The notes under the pieces were generated by a model. That model saw only the letters and a list, made by a program, of their open reading frames with translations. It searched no databases and was not told the DNA's origin. Below are positions 1-20,121 of a DNA stretch of 64,000 nucleotides, in pieces (within the stretch, counting starts at the first letter, position 1; each line of letters begins with the position of its first letter). A program made the position numbers and the translations under genes. This stretch comes from Prochilodus magdalenae (taxonomy: Eukaryota > Chordata > Actinopteri > Characiformes > Prochilodontidae), in assembly GCA_024036415.1 (NCBI GenBank), contig JAMWET010000805.1, positions 62,001-126,000 on the forward strand, given 5' to 3'.

Positions 1-78
1 CTAAAGCCAGTTTGGCTTCATTTGACTAATATTCATATTCCATTATCAAATTCAAATGGTCTTTGTGTTTAACTACAG

Positions 79-2354
79 ACCTGCATGCTGAATCACATGG
101 GAGTTTACGCATATTTGGTGATAAACTGCATGGAGATGTCCAAAGATGTGCTCAAGTCATCAAAGATTGTGAGTATGGAGAGTGTAGGATGAGGAATTAT
201 TGGCTTATTCACCAATATCTTCTGAAGTTCTTATTGTAAGAGAATAAATCAACATCAGAGCTCAGTGCTCTTCAACTACAAAATTTAAGAACTAATTTGT
301 CTACTCCAGGATCCTACTCTCTGATCATTTCTTTTGACACACAGTGAATAGGCGGATATTTTGAAATTGCAGACCCAACTGCTGTAAGCTATATGGGCGG
401 TTAATTATATTGATTTTTATGACCTCACAGAAACAACTTATTCTGTATGTATGTGCATCATCATTGCAATGTGTTTGTGAATATTTGATGCTAGTAACAA
501 ATTAAATGAAGCATGCTACAACTTTTTTGCTACTTGATATAAAATTAAAAGTGGACTCTGATTTAAGACTTCTCGGATACACAGAGAAGAGTAGTCAAAG
601 TTCCTCCATACTTGTGGTGCACTGAAACCGATTACAGAACACATGGCTCATACTCGCACAAGTGTTAATTCTTTCCTTCAGTGTTTTTTTTTTTTTTTTT
701 TTAAACACCAATCAGTGATCAATGTTTTCTTTAATATTGATCTTTAGGTCATCTGCTGAAACTTCCTGAATATTTGTTTGCAGCATTAATTGCAGGGAAA
801 CAAAATTCCAAAGTCTTTTTTTTTTTTTTCCCTTTTTTTTTTTTTTTCCTTCCCCAATATTGTCTACTCCAGACTCTTCAGTGATTTCAAGTACAGTTGA
901 TAGAAATTTTTTTTTTTTATTCATTGATATGAAATGATTACTTTTATCAACTGCTGTCCTTCAGTCACTTTAAGCCTGGCCCAGAGCTGTTAGCACTACA
1001 GTTCTCAGAGTGCACTTCACCAGTCATAAGGCTGCACTGTGACATGTACTCACAAATGTGATAAACCACTTAACTAGGTTTAATTCACTATAGATCAGTT
1101 ACTGTGCTTTTATCATGGTTTAGGACGGAACACATTAACTCAAACTGCTGTGTGTTACTGCTTTAATAAAACACGATGATCCAACACAACAATATTAAAT
1201 GTATACACTTCCTGTTTTTTATTATTAGACAGATGTACATTAATGTAGGGCGTGTGTATGTATCATCTACATCTGCTGTGTCCTCAGTGTGCCGATCTGT
1301 TCAGTGATACTCCATGGAGTACCATCGAGACCTGTGTGAATGGAGATGAGGGGAACAAACTGATGCACCAAAACGCTGTGAAGACTGGAGCGCTGAAACC
1401 GCAGCATGAATACGTTCCCTGGATCACCATCAACGGAGTAAGAGCTTTATTACAGCTTTACTACTGCTTTATTACAAACCTGGCGAGGGGGTTGGCTTTC
1501 TGAAGAATGGGGAACATTGAGGGTTTTTAAAATGTATGCATGCAGTCAGTTCCTGGTTGCTTGTTGGGGCGTTTCCATGCAGTTTCTGTGGTACTCTCAG
1601 ATCATGGTTGTCTCTGAACAATCTGAAGTTTGAATGGTGTCTATCTCAATTAGCAAAGCTGCTGTTTGTCAGATATGTACTGACTGTAACCACAGATCCC
1701 CCCCCATTACAACCAGAATCAAGTCCTGACACCCCCACTCCCAACAGAGCTTAGCCTGACAAACCAAAACAAATTCATCATATTAATCTCTGTGTAAACA
1801 GCAGGATGTTGTTTTTGTTTGTTTTAAATTAAACCCAAAGCACACTTTTTTTATTTTTTTTTCAGTCATTTGTTTGTTTGTTTGTGTTTACAGGAGCACA
1901 CTGATGACCTGCAGAAAAAAGCCATGAACTCCCTCTTCAACCTTGTCTGCAGTTTGTATACGGTTAGTTGTAATCATGGTGTTTTTACTGAAATCGTTTT
2001 ACTTTAATGTCCTAATTTAAAGACAGTAATGACTAACAACATGGTTTGTTTATATATATATATATATATTAAAGTCAGACGGGCACAACAGTTTTTCTGT
2101 AAAAGGAGGGAAACTGAGCCTGTGTGATTTTAGACAAATGTTTAGGATGAGGGTTATTTGAATTGTGGGGGGTTGAGGCGATGCATATTAACCTTATGGT
2201 CTTAAATTCGTTGGCATTGCTAAACTTGTACTCAGTTCTGCATTCTGTTTAAAACTGAGTTGGAACATTCTTTGTGTTTTGTTCTGTATTTCAGGGACCG
2301 AAGGTGCCCGCATGCACTCTGGGACAGAGTGAGATAAAGGGAAGTTACTGCTGA
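79..2354 (+). CDS. ifi30: Gamma-interferon-inducible lysosomal thiol reductase (GILT), 3' part
   Basis: GILT reduces protein disulfides in lysosomes and late endosomes and so helps antigen processing. Four exons are seen: 79-168, 1288-1437, 1894-1962 and 2295-2354, stop TGA at 2352-2354. All introns are GT-AG and each exon is a whole number of codons (30, 50, 23 and 19 plus stop). The protein shows the family's C-terminal half: a VINCMEM-type strand, a CADLF...[14 protein letters not shown] segment, LMHQNA, the strongly conserved [11 protein letters not shown], and a final cysteine-rich tail ending SYC. The signal peptide and the CXXC active site must lie upstream of the window, so the gene is cut by the window edge. 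Family assignment is from recalled similarity to mammalian IFI30 and is strong. Confidence 0.93.
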
Positions 2355-2514
2355 TCTGGGTTTTTCTCTTGAGTCCTCCTGTGTTTCCACAGAATCATTT
2401 ACATTGCCTTTCATTTTAAATGGTGGTTTCACTTCATTAAATCAAATCGAGAGTTAATGGGTGTCAGGAATGTTTTGAACATGTAAAACAGTTCAGCTGA
2501 TTGTAATTTGTTTT

Positions 2515-2528
2515 AATAAAAGAATAAA
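2515..2528 (+). other. Polyadenylation signals of ifi30
   Basis: Two AATAAA hexamers (2515-2520 and 2523-2528) lie about 160 nt after the ifi30 stop codon, in the right place to end its 3' UTR. Confidence 0.7.
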
Positions 2529-3680
2529 ACCTTACTGTGTCCTCAAAGCCTTTTAAATATGTAATATAAATTTACATAGTAATAGCAATATTTACAGACT
2601 ATGAGAAACTTCCTTACATTATTTTATTTTTAATGCATCCAGCTGGATCATCTGTCACTTCCTTGTAAATGACTCCTGCAAGGTAAAAGTTTATGTAGAA
2701 GACTGTTTGTTTATCTTTGGAATGCAAATATGGTTTAGCAGCGATAATTCAGTTTTTCAATATAAGGGAACTGTCCCCCAATCTATCATATAAATATGTA
2801 CTTTAATAAATTGAAGATAAAAGATACCAGGAACAATAAATATAAATGTAGACTGATATTCTGCCACACTCTGGCATGACACCATAGTCTTTGGTGACAT
2901 TGACTTGGTGTTAAGGGCAGCCGTTGTAACGGTCTGCGTGCATGTAGTCCTGCATCGTGTAGCCGTCTACTGACATGATGCCTCATGGAAGGCATCACTG
3001 CTCGGCGAAAGTCCGAAACTGTTACTGTTGGGTCAGTCAGGTACAGTGATAAGGCCCGACTTTCCTTATGTTGTGTGAAACTTCAATCATTTGCATGTCT
3101 CACAATGTCAAACCTACCCACCATGTTTCATTGCAGTCAGTTGATGCCTACTGGTGCAACTATTTGTTCAACTATATTTCTGATGATGAGTGTGATTTAT
3201 TCTTTACAGAAAATTCTGCTAAATGAACATAATACTCATTTAAACCCTTTCTGTTGTGTTTGAGTTTAAGAATGACAATGGAAAAGAGAGAAAAGAAAAT
3301 ATATAAATGTTCATCCAAATGTGTTTTGACTCTGTAAGGGGGATATGTTAATTTAAATATGTTCACTGTAAAGAATAGAGTATTATGTAACTCTATGTTA
3401 AAATGAATTGTGGAAATACAGCCATAAACATGGCTAAAATTAGTAATGAATCTGTTGGTCGTATTTGCAGTTGAAAAAGTAGTTTAGTGCAAGTCATGGT
3501 AACATATTGTGGGCTCTTTGGCAATATCCTTTATGTGTAATGTTGATAATGGTGAAATAGTAGAAAAGCTTTGGGAATTATTTTCCACTGATAACCAGAA
3601 TGGATTTAAAAATATATATTTCAAGACCAATTTTTCATTACTATTGAAAACAAGGTATCTGGGAACATATCAGGCAACAT
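2529..3680. other. Intergenic, no supported gene
   Basis: AT-rich sequence with short unconserved reading frames only. I see no exon series or RNA gene here. A minus-strand frame ending about 2919 is discussed among the rejected items. Confidence 0.6.
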
Positions 3681-3682
3681 AT

Positions 3683-3832
3683 TGTCACTTTCCAAAGAAA
3701 AACAAGTATCTCCAACATGGCAAATTTACAGGAAAGGGCAAAAAAACCTAATTTAACTTTAATGTAAGTCAATGGAACCAAAGAGAAAGTAAAAATCAAA
3801 AGGAGATATAGGTTTTCTTTGGACAATGACAA
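3683..3832. repeat. Short inverted-repeat element (MITE family 1, copy A)
   Basis: The left end TTTCCAAAGAAAAACAAG and the right end TTTTCTTTGGACAATGAC are inverted copies of each other. The interior carries the phrase TTTAATGTAAGTCAATGGAACC, shared with copies at about 7628-7883 and 9356-9610. This copy is internally deleted (about 150 nt against about 255 nt) and its ends have drifted. No coding capacity. Confidence 0.75.
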
Positions 3833-4049
3833 TATTCATAACCATTTTGTGCATTAATTTAGGCTTTTAGAGAACAAACGTCTGGTTCCCATTACTATCA
3901 CTATGGAAAATGATTTTATTTACATTTTAACGATTAAATCATACAGACTTTAAAATATTGATAAAACTGCCCTTTAACAGAGCCATGTAGGTCAAGGTAA
4001 CCCAGCATCAGTAAACAAGTTATGGTTTAGAATTTAAACCTCACTGTGA

Positions 4050-4340
4050 CGCTCTAAACCACTGATCAGTCGTTTACCGACACCTGCGGCGACAAGCTGT
4101 GCTTTTCTGAGCTCTGAGAAATCAACCTTCTTCGGATATGAAGATCCCCATTTCCGTCGTGCCCTCTCCCCGCATCTCGTGCGGGGGAGTTCAGGTCGCT
4201 GCGCCTTGTACTGCTTCTGCGGCTGGGTTTTGGAGAACTGCAAAGTTTGTTTTGGACTTCACGCTTCTCATACCATCGCTGGCACACCCGAGGCTCAGTG
4301 GTATGCACTTCAGCCTACGTTCATCAATATCCTGTTGGTA
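4050..4340. promoter_or_regulatory. GC- and CpG-richer segment, possible promoter or first exon
   Basis: This stretch is clearly richer in GC and CpG than its AT-rich surroundings (for example the part around 4150-4215) and stands just upstream of the exon-like series that begins at 4523. It could be the promoter or first exon of that gene. One + frame stays open from about 4100 to 4487, but I could not tie it to a protein family or fix an exon boundary in it. Confidence 0.35.
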
Positions 4341-4522
4341 TTGTTAAGTAACAATAAGTGTGCGGCGGGACTATGTGCTGCTGAGGACGGAAACTGGTGG
4401 ATTCTCACCAACGACTTCTTCATGACATCCACTAATGTAGTATTGCCCTTCCAATTATGTTCATTAATGTTGTTAGTACTTTTGTGATTTGTCCACATGA
4501 ATGCCTGAATCTTCTCTGATAG

Positions 4523-5770
4523 TGCCCCATATGGTATGCTGTAGCGCACCAGGTCACTTATACTGAGGTAAGAGGACTCAGTGGTGCTTATGTTCATTTA
4601 AATATGGACATTTCTTTGACAATATTATATTGTATTTTTATTTTATTTATTTTAGCACACTGAATGTCACCTGAGTCGTGTGAGTTCCTACTTGTTCACC
4701 AAGCACTACGATGAGGACACATCTGGTGCTGCTCAGGTAGCCTTAGTGTGTTTTAATAGATACTAAAAAAGTTGATTCTGGTTGAATATATTGTGCAAAC
4801 ACACTACTTTGCATTATTACAAGCGGAAGATACTATGTACTGATTGTGTAGGTCCTGCAGGCGACAGTGACGGTGCACACGTATCGCTCCCTTGTCATCA
4901 ATGATGATACGTGGATTGCCTCAGTGCGCTCAGCATCGGAAGCCATCCCCACTGACCCTGAGGACTTCAAGTTTGATTCCAGCTCACCATCCTCACCTCA
5001 GCCCAGCCCTGGCCCTGAAGGACAGAGTTCTCCTCAGACTCGGGAAGTGCCTGTTTTGCACTAAGTACAATGGCAACCTACACCCTTTACCCTGTAACTA
5101 GAATCTAGATATGTTCATTTTGATTCTGAAGTTATTTGATCAAGGTGTTAATGTGCAGTGTCCTTCTTTTGTACAGTGCATTCGCAGAGATCATGAGGAT
5201 TACCAACTTCCCTCTGAAGCTGACCGCACTGCGCCAGACTTTCACTGTAAGTGACACCACATTAACCTACTTTCCACACTTCAAGCAGCAATGTTTCTGT
5301 AGTATTTCTAGAACCCCTTTATTGACTTTTTCTGCAGATCATTCTGACTGGCAGGATGAATTTTTGGCGAACTGGTCACTCTGAATGCCAAGGTAACAAT
5401 ATGATGATTATCTGAAATACGCAGCTTATATTTATCCGTCTGCTCGGATCTAAAATGTTTGAAAATGATCTCTTCTTCCCACAGAATCCGAATGTCTTCC
5501 AGCAAGTTTATGACCTGCTGCTGGTGGTCGCTCACGATCCATCTTCTTATGAAGGAACTGTAGAACGGGGTGAATTTCACTAACTAGGCTTTAATCAAAC
5601 CTTTGATATCACTTACAAAAACTGCAAAGTCCTGTTAGTCCTTGTAATCTCGCCAGTAATCTTTTTTCTTACTTTCAGATTCACTCTCAGAACACTTTAA
5701 CTTCATAGACATTGTCTATAAAGTGGTGCTCCTAGGAGTTCTGGATGGAATGAGGCCTGAGATTCGTCCA
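4523..5770 (+). CDS. Unassigned exon-like series, possibly a decayed or partial gene
   Basis: Seven segments have good acceptor and donor signals: 4523-4567, 4656-4736, 4852 to about 5029, 5177-5246, 5338-5392, 5485-5569 and 5679-5770. The first three join in one frame, reading CPIWYAVAHQ, HTECHLSRVSSYLF and VHTYRSLVINDDTWIASVRS, then a Pro/Ser-rich tail. The last two join as VFQQVYDLLLVVAHDPSSYEG then SEHFNFIDIVYKVVLLG. The middle pair fits two frames. One leaves a single extra nucleotide before 5485. The other (CIRRDHEDYQLPSEAD) hits a stop at about 5385. I do not recognise the product. It may be a pseudogene, a gene with an unseen exon, or two gene ends. Confidence 0.4.
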
Positions 5771-6351
5771 GTAAACGATCTTTCAGTTTTTGTGCTTGTA
5801 TACTGTTAGGTGTGCTGTTACACATACAATGATACTACACTTTAAATAAACTCATTAGGTCACATATAACTATCAAATTCTGTATCACTGTTTATTTTAA
5901 TTTTGAATGCAAAAACACAATCAAATTCAGAAATGCCTCTCCTTCACAGTATGTCGTTTGATTTTTGGCCATTTTTCAGTGATTGTGTTTCAGTTCCTTG
6001 TTATTCCTTATTATTCTGTCATTAGCTTTGTACCTACAGACAGTGATATCTGTATTTACACAAGTTAAAAGGCCATTTCATAAGGAGTTTCTTAAATGAC
6101 ATGAAATTAGTTATTTTAAATGTTTTGCGGTGAAACGCGCTGTTTAGGGAATCTCTTTTAGGGAACCAGACGTCTGGAGCATTTCTTAAAGCTCCTTTAA
6201 AAAAAGATATTATGTTTAATGCATACACAAACAATGAGACTCAGTGACACAGAGTCACTGGGTCTTTGTATATGTAGATTGATGACTTATCTCATTCTTA
6301 TGACAGAAAGCCCATGGGAGTGATATCATCTGCATGTTTTAGAGATTAGGG

Positions 6352-6422
6352 ATTTAAAAATTCCTTACTGATCCCACAGTGGGGGGATTTAGTCTCCGCA
6401 TTTAACCCATCCGTGAAGTGTA
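6352..6422 (-). repeat. Truncated tRNA-derived SINE, 3' part
   Basis: The text around TGATCCCACAGTGGGG and AACCCATCCGTGAAGTG is the reverse complement of the 3' part of the full-length SINE at 58224-58516. Confidence 0.7.
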
Positions 6423-7457
6423 CTCTGGCGTCTCCTACACAACCTCTCGTGAGTAATTCATCCAGTAAATGAGGCTTTTCATGTTGGCACGTTTCTTCAT
6501 GTTTTGGTGTAGCACCTCTTTGTTATTATCTTTGTGGTGGAGCCTCAACCTCACCATTGAAGATGAACCAGGCGACAGGAAACTTTGAAGACTGCCAAAA
6601 CTGCCACTGGGTGATGAGTCAAGAAACATAACAGTATGTCTTCTGTTTTTGATTTGCTGTAATTGCCTGCACCTCTGCGTGTTAGATGTAAATATCGTTA
6701 TAAGCACACTTTCTTCACAAGTCCTGAATTAGTTTTTTTCATATCACTCTTTTCTCAGCCTTTCTTGACCTTTATGTGAGAGACCCCAAAATCCCTACAT
6801 GTAAACTGACATAGCGTATCAGGTAGATCTTGCTGTGCTGTGAGCAATGACATGAATTTAAAACTCTGTGGCCATTTATGTAGTGTTTTTACTGAAATCC
6901 CCTGAAAGACGTAAACACAAAGAGCTGCCAAAGTGGTTTGTGGTGAGAATGTAGAGCAGTTTCTGGAACCAAAGGTATGCCGGGTCACTCCAAAGCCACA
7001 CTTGCCAAATTCAGCATACATAATCACTTCACCTCCAGATGGTTTAAAGCTGAAAAAAACATGCATGCTTTCCCAAACACGCCAGGGTTTAAAGGTTCAG
7101 CATCCCACCGCTGACGCCTGAGCAGGAAGGATGAGTTATCAGACAGTCACAGTCAGCAGGACAATGAAAAACAAGGAGCAGGTTGGTCTTTTTGTGCACA
7201 TATTCGCTAGTTTGTACTCTTACGTCCTTATATACTCATATAACCCTCTGAAACCAGTAAAACCAGTGACCCCTGTTAGCAGTTTAATACAGTGAAAAAG
7301 ATGCTCTGTGGTTTTCAGAGCTGATGACTGGGATGGTTACTGAAGTCCTCCAAAGTCATGGTCATGTTGATGGAACCAGTTTAAGGTGACTTGTAACATT
7401 GTGCATTACCATGCTGCAAGTAGCCATTAGATGAAAGGTAAACTGAGGTCAGCAGTG

Positions 7458-7528
7458 TGCTTACTGCCCCCTAGTGTTTGGGTGGTTCACGTTACAGATG
7501 TGTTAAATGCGGTAGACAAATTCCTAAA
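7458..7528 (+). repeat. Truncated tRNA-derived SINE, internal part
   Basis: CTTACTGCCCCCTAGTGT followed by GTTAAATGCGGTAGACAAATT matches the internal and 3' part of the SINE at 58224-58516 in the same orientation. Confidence 0.65.
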
Positions 7529-7627
7529 CATAATTGGAAAAAGGTTCTTAATACTGAAATCATATTATGAGACAGGACAGGCTGGGGCTAGCTGGTTAAC
7601 ATGCTAACCTCAGTATATATATATATA

Positions 7628-7883
7628 TATATCGTCGCTGTCCAAAGAAAAACAAGTGTCTGCAAAATGGCAACTTTACAGGAGAGATCAAAAACCTCAT
7701 TCGATTTTAATGTAAGTCAATGGAACCCGATGTCTTTCCAAGCACATATGGGCCATTTCTGTTGGTCCATTCGTCATGTAATTCTCACACAGGGTAACGG
7801 CAGCTGCTGTTTTCAAATGGTGCATAAAAGTCAAAATGGATAAAAATGAAGATACATGTTTTCCTTCGGACAGTGATGATATG
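7628..7883. repeat. Short inverted-repeat element (MITE family 1, copy B)
   Basis: About 255 nt with inverted termini: ATATCGTCGCTGTCCAAAG on the left and TTCGGACAGTGATGATAT on the right. The interior is shared with copies A and C. It sits beside a TA-repeat tract, in keeping with a TA target preference, though the tract hides the exact duplication. Confidence 0.8.
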
Positions 7884-8437
7884 TCAACTGTTGTTTCTTC
7901 ATGTTCTGTTGATGTTTTGAACTAAACATCTTACATATTGCTCCTTAAATACAAGGCAGTTGATATCCAACACACCAGGTGAACAGACTAAAAGAGCCTG
8001 TGTCCACTGTAGCCTCAGCTTCCTCTTTTTGGCTGATTAGAGAAACCTGAGGTGGTCAATCACAACAATTGTTGTAGCTCAGTCACCACAAGGTTCTTTT
8101 CAGAGATCCTTTTTTGATCACCGTTTAAAAGAGTGGTTACTTCAGATCTTAACAACCAAGTCTGGCCATTCTTCTCTGACATTAACATGTTCCTGACATT
8201 GTTTTGTCAGTTTCAGTTTCAGAAATATTCAAACCAACCTGTAGTCAGAGTCAGAGAATATTAACTCAAACTATTCACTTTTGTCTACATGATTTTAAGT
8301 GTTGCTCTGCTGTCGTATGACTGGCAGACTGGATAACTGCATGACTGAGCAGGTGTCCAGGTGTTTCTTGATAAGAGACCGAACTGTGTACATTATAAAG
8401 ATCAAAGAGAAAACACACACATACAGACCAAAATCTT
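7884..8437. other. Intergenic, no supported gene
   Basis: Unremarkable AT-rich sequence between the MITE and the 3' end of the mmp13-like gene. Confidence 0.55.
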
Positions 8438-8456
8438 TTTATTTGAGATTTTTATT
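8438..8456 (-). other. Polyadenylation signals of the mmp13-like gene
   Basis: Two AATAAA hexamers read on the minus strand (plus-strand TTTATT at 8438-8443 and 8451-8456), about 300 nt beyond the stop codon. Confidence 0.6.
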
Positions 8457-8757
8457 TCTTTGGATTACAGAGTACTATTAAATAAAGCATACACTGTTCA
8501 CTGTCCATGAGTCAACACAGAACCTGTTATTTCATGAATCTGTCACCACTATCTCCTCCCTTTATAACTCACACCATTTAGAACATTAGACTCTCAATCT
8601 CTCCAGCATGAGTCCAGACTCATGAAACTATAAATACATATACAGAACAGTTACTGATTTACCAAATCAGTAGTCAAAAAAATCATAATGTAAAAAATAT
8701 AAAGATGTTCAGAAATGCCAGGTATGTGTTCTTTCACTTTGTCCACACTGCAGGAGC

Positions 8758-16887
<8,130 letters not shown>

Positions 16888-16939
16888 GCTGACTGGATGC
16901 TGTTCTTCTGGGAGTGATGGAGACTGAAGCGCAGGGGGC

Positions 16940-16972
16940 TTTATATTGCCCACCTCTGAAGAGTATGATTCA
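16940..16972 (-). promoter_or_regulatory. Core promoter of the mmp13-like gene: TATA box and AP-1-like site
   Basis: Read on the minus strand, AATATAAA at 16947-16940 lies about 55 nt before the start codon. A TGAATCA heptamer (16972-16966) lies about 20 nt further upstream and differs from the AP-1 consensus only at its centre. Inducible collagenase promoters in mammals have the same order, a TATA box with a nearby AP-1 site. Confidence 0.55.
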
Positions 16973-16999
16973 TGGTAAAGTACCCTGACCACTTCCTCC

Positions 17000-18000
17000 C
17001 CTTACCCTCCCAGAGAAATGCCAGCAACAGCATCACTGCGGATAAAAACTTGCTTTGACAACAAATACAATGACATCAGTGTTCAGGTTTTTCTGACCGT
17101 GTTTTTTTAAGGGTTATTGCCAGACATTTTTTTTGCCAGAGTCATGTTGGCATATATTGCTGCATGTGAACTGAGGACACATAGGAGAGCTTAGCTTATA
17201 TTCCTCAGTTTTCAGTGCTACAATATTTACGGAACATGTAAGAATTCCAAAAGATAAGCATCACTCTTCAGACGGATCATGATGCCACTCTTCTGTCTAT
17301 TTTTACCTTTTCCAGACGTGCATGACTGTGATGCACTTCCATGCTGCTGTGAGTAAGAGCTGCTGGATGACCTCTAAATCAGGCCAGGAGTTAAAACAGA
17401 GGAACTGTGGATTATCCCTACACTTTTACAAGAAAAGGTGTAACCGTTATTTAAAGGTGCCATTGAACACATTATGGAGAATTTTAATTTGGTCTCTGAT
17501 GTTCTACAATAGGAGGTCAGAGTATTTGTTCAAGGTACAAAAAAAAAGGCCCAGGTGCAGCTTTACATGGCCATTTACACCCTATGAATTGGTCCTAGAA
17601 TGAAACGATGTTTTGCCTTATATGGTGAACTCTATAATATTTTAATGAGCTCTGCTCTGATTGGCCGGTTTAGAAGCAACATGTTAAAACAGACAGGTAA
17701 CTCAAATAAACAAAGTAAATTAAGGTTGCTTCTCACTATGAAACTCGCAAGGTGATCTGCTATAACCAGCAAATACTGATACAATCACACAGCATGGCTG
17801 CTACTTACAGGCTGCTGTTGGGGTCATGACAGTAGTTAAGGTGGAATTATGAATTCCTTCCCCTCTTTTCACTTTATCAAAGTAAAGTTCTACAATAAAA
17901 CTGAAATAGTCAAGGATGTTTTTAAAGATGTGCGAGCTGGAGTTTGGCTTCCTATTTGGCAGTGTTAGACAAAAGACTTTGAGACCGATGTTTGCAGAAC
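17000..18000. other. Intergenic, no supported gene
   Basis: No exon series or RNA gene is visible between the mmp13-like promoter and the repeat at 18000. Short open frames lack splice signals or recognisable motifs. Confidence 0.5.
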
Positions 18001-18516
18001 CAAAAACCAGGAATGGTTTATTCATAAACAGGCAGTCACAGCAAGCAACAGTACACAGTATAACAAAGGGAGAATCTAAATCGGAGTCAGAGACAGGCGG
18101 AGGTCAGAACCAGATAGAACCATCAGCGAGGGCAAACAGGTTTACAGGGGAAGACCGAAGGGGGAAACCAAAGTAAGGAAGCACAGGTACAAACCGTAGA
18201 GTCCGAGCCAAAGGGTTAAAGCGAAAGAGTAGTAGAGAAACGAACGGAGTCGAAATACCAGAAAGGAACAACACGAGAAAGAAACGCTCAGAATTGCTAA
18301 CCTAAGTTTGGCAAAGCTTCGCAAAGTGTGAGTGTTTGAGAGTGGCTAAACTACAGGAAGTAATTAGATACAGCTAAGGTTAAAACTCGGGCGATCTAGA
18401 GCGAATCACAGAGTCCGACCGGGGGCGCATAGACATGACGTCATCGAGCGTGGCCCTCTGGGAAGTGTAGTCCTGAAGAGCGGAGAAGCCGGGGAGACGC
18501 GGAGGCGTGACAGGCA
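18000..18516. repeat. GC- and purine-rich dispersed-repeat-like segment, unclassified
   Basis: Base composition differs sharply from both flanks. The sequence is rich in GAA, GAG and CGAA words and ends in a CpG-rich part (CGGAGAAGCCGGGGAGACGC) followed by GGCGTGACA. I recall similar segments as fish interspersed repeats but cannot name the class. No coding motif seen. Confidence 0.4.
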
Positions 18517-18536
18517 GCTTGTTTCGTGAATTTTCT

Positions 18537-18610
18537 GTTCCACCTTAAATGATGCCAGAGCAGCATTCTGGCTCCTATACCGACTGAAGCACTTAAGGTG
18601 GATTGGAACA
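18537..18610. repeat. Tiny inverted-repeat element (MITE family 2, copy 1)
   Basis: It begins GTTCCACCTTAAATG and ends CACTTAAGGTGGATTGGAAC, imperfect inverted termini around about 40 nt. Relatives lie at 19993-20121, 24781-24854 and, as a single end, at 38492. Confidence 0.7.
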
Positions 18611-19992
18611 TTTGATTAAGAGGCTGCAGAATAGGAAGTCAACTTCTGTATTGTTGACAGATTATTGGACACAGTGTTAGCAAAATGCTAACGTCATATA
18701 ATCCAGCATTGCTGTTGCTAGTTGTTGTCCCTAGTTGTTTTTGCTGGGCTGGAACTCACTCTGGTACATGTACCTTTTTGGAGGCATATTTCTGGCTGGA
18801 TTCAGGACTGTTATTTAACAGTCTAGAATTTTGGGGACGGCTAATTCTATTGTTCTCTTTCACGCATGGGATTTGTATTTGGAGGAGTAACAAAAGTCAG
18901 TTCTATATGTTGAACTCTCATTGTCCAGCTCTGTCAATGCAAATAAAATTCTCCATTCTATGGCAACTTTAAAAATGCTATAGAATAAACACCTTTCAGT
19001 GAGTGCTTAAACCAGTGCTTCCTGTAATTTAGATGATGTCCAATAACAGTATGAAAGTGTAAGCAATGTCCACATAATGTAAATGTTCTATACCTATTAA
19101 ATTAGAACAATATATCCAGGTCGAGGACCGTTTAGGAATCTTTAAGTTTGGGTGCATATATACCCTCCCCTTTCAAACTTCCCTTTACAAGATGATTTGA
19201 CACAAATGAGGATGTTTTCTTTGTAGGGTGGACATTTATAGTTATGCGCTTGGCGACTGCTTGAAGACTTGCCTGAAGACTGCATTCACAAAAACATTTC
19301 TGCATTCATAAAAAACACCTCTTGCCATTGGTTACTATGAAAACACGCCACTGATGGAGAGCAAACACCAACAATTAACGTCTACTTACTAGTGGCTGAC
19401 GTAGCATCATAAACGCAGTTACCAGAGTAATATAGTCGTGATGCTATGTTAGCTCTTATAGTGTAGAAACGTGACTGTATGGGGAGAAAAGATGCTCCAG
19501 TGAGTGTTAAATCAATGCAAACCATTTCAGCTTTTGTTGGAACTGTTTGAGATGTGAAGGCACATAAACCAATGGGCTTAATAAGCGTTTAGAGGTGGAG
19601 GGTAATCCAAGATGGAAGAGAAGCTATTCAGTAGCAAGGTGCAAAATACCTCCTGGTGTTCAAGGGGCCCCATAATGGCTGGTTCCTCATACCGTGGCGC
19701 TTATACTAGCTTTAATAGGCACAATATGTTTGGTTTAACATTCCTTCTAGAATGCTCTTTTTGAGTTTGATAGTATGCCATCTTATGGCATATTGAGTAA
19801 CCCAGTTTGTTATAGCACCACCCTGAGGCAGACCAGTGCTACATCTTTAAATAGTCAAGTGATTATGGGTGAAGCAGCTAGACAGCAACCTTTTCCTGAA
19901 TTTTTATATGAACCCCCCAGAAATTCAGATTTTGAGAACTTCAGGGGTCCCTGAGATTATTAAGAGTGTCCCAGACCCTCAAATGTTGCAGC
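18611..19992. other. Intergenic, no supported gene
   Basis: AT-rich, no recognisable exon, repeat unit or RNA gene. Confidence 0.5.
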
Positions 19993-20121
19993 TTTTAAAG
20001 GTGGAATGGGAAACAAACAAAAAGCTTGTGAAAGCTGACTTCACCCAGTCTTCTATTCTGATTTCTGATCTCATACATTCTCATTCAACAGTTTTCCCAT
20101 TACCATTTCCCCGCCTTAAAT
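19993..20121. repeat. MITE family 2, copy 2 (diverged)
   Basis: The left end TTTTAAAGGTGGAATGGGAAAC and the right end CCCCGCCTTAAATGG are imperfect inverted copies of the family terminus. Confidence 0.5.

Larger units (their letters stand above)
5771..7627. other. Intergenic with truncated SINE pieces
   Basis: No supported gene. It holds two SINE remnants (6352-6422 and 7458-7528, listed separately). The rest is AT-rich sequence in which I see nothing else. Confidence 0.6.

Noticed and set aside
2906..2990. Minus-strand frame ending DYMHADRYNGCP before a stop
   Set aside because: It looks slightly like a protein C-terminus, but the possible acceptor lacks a pyrimidine tract, no further exons are seen upstream, and it matches nothing I know.
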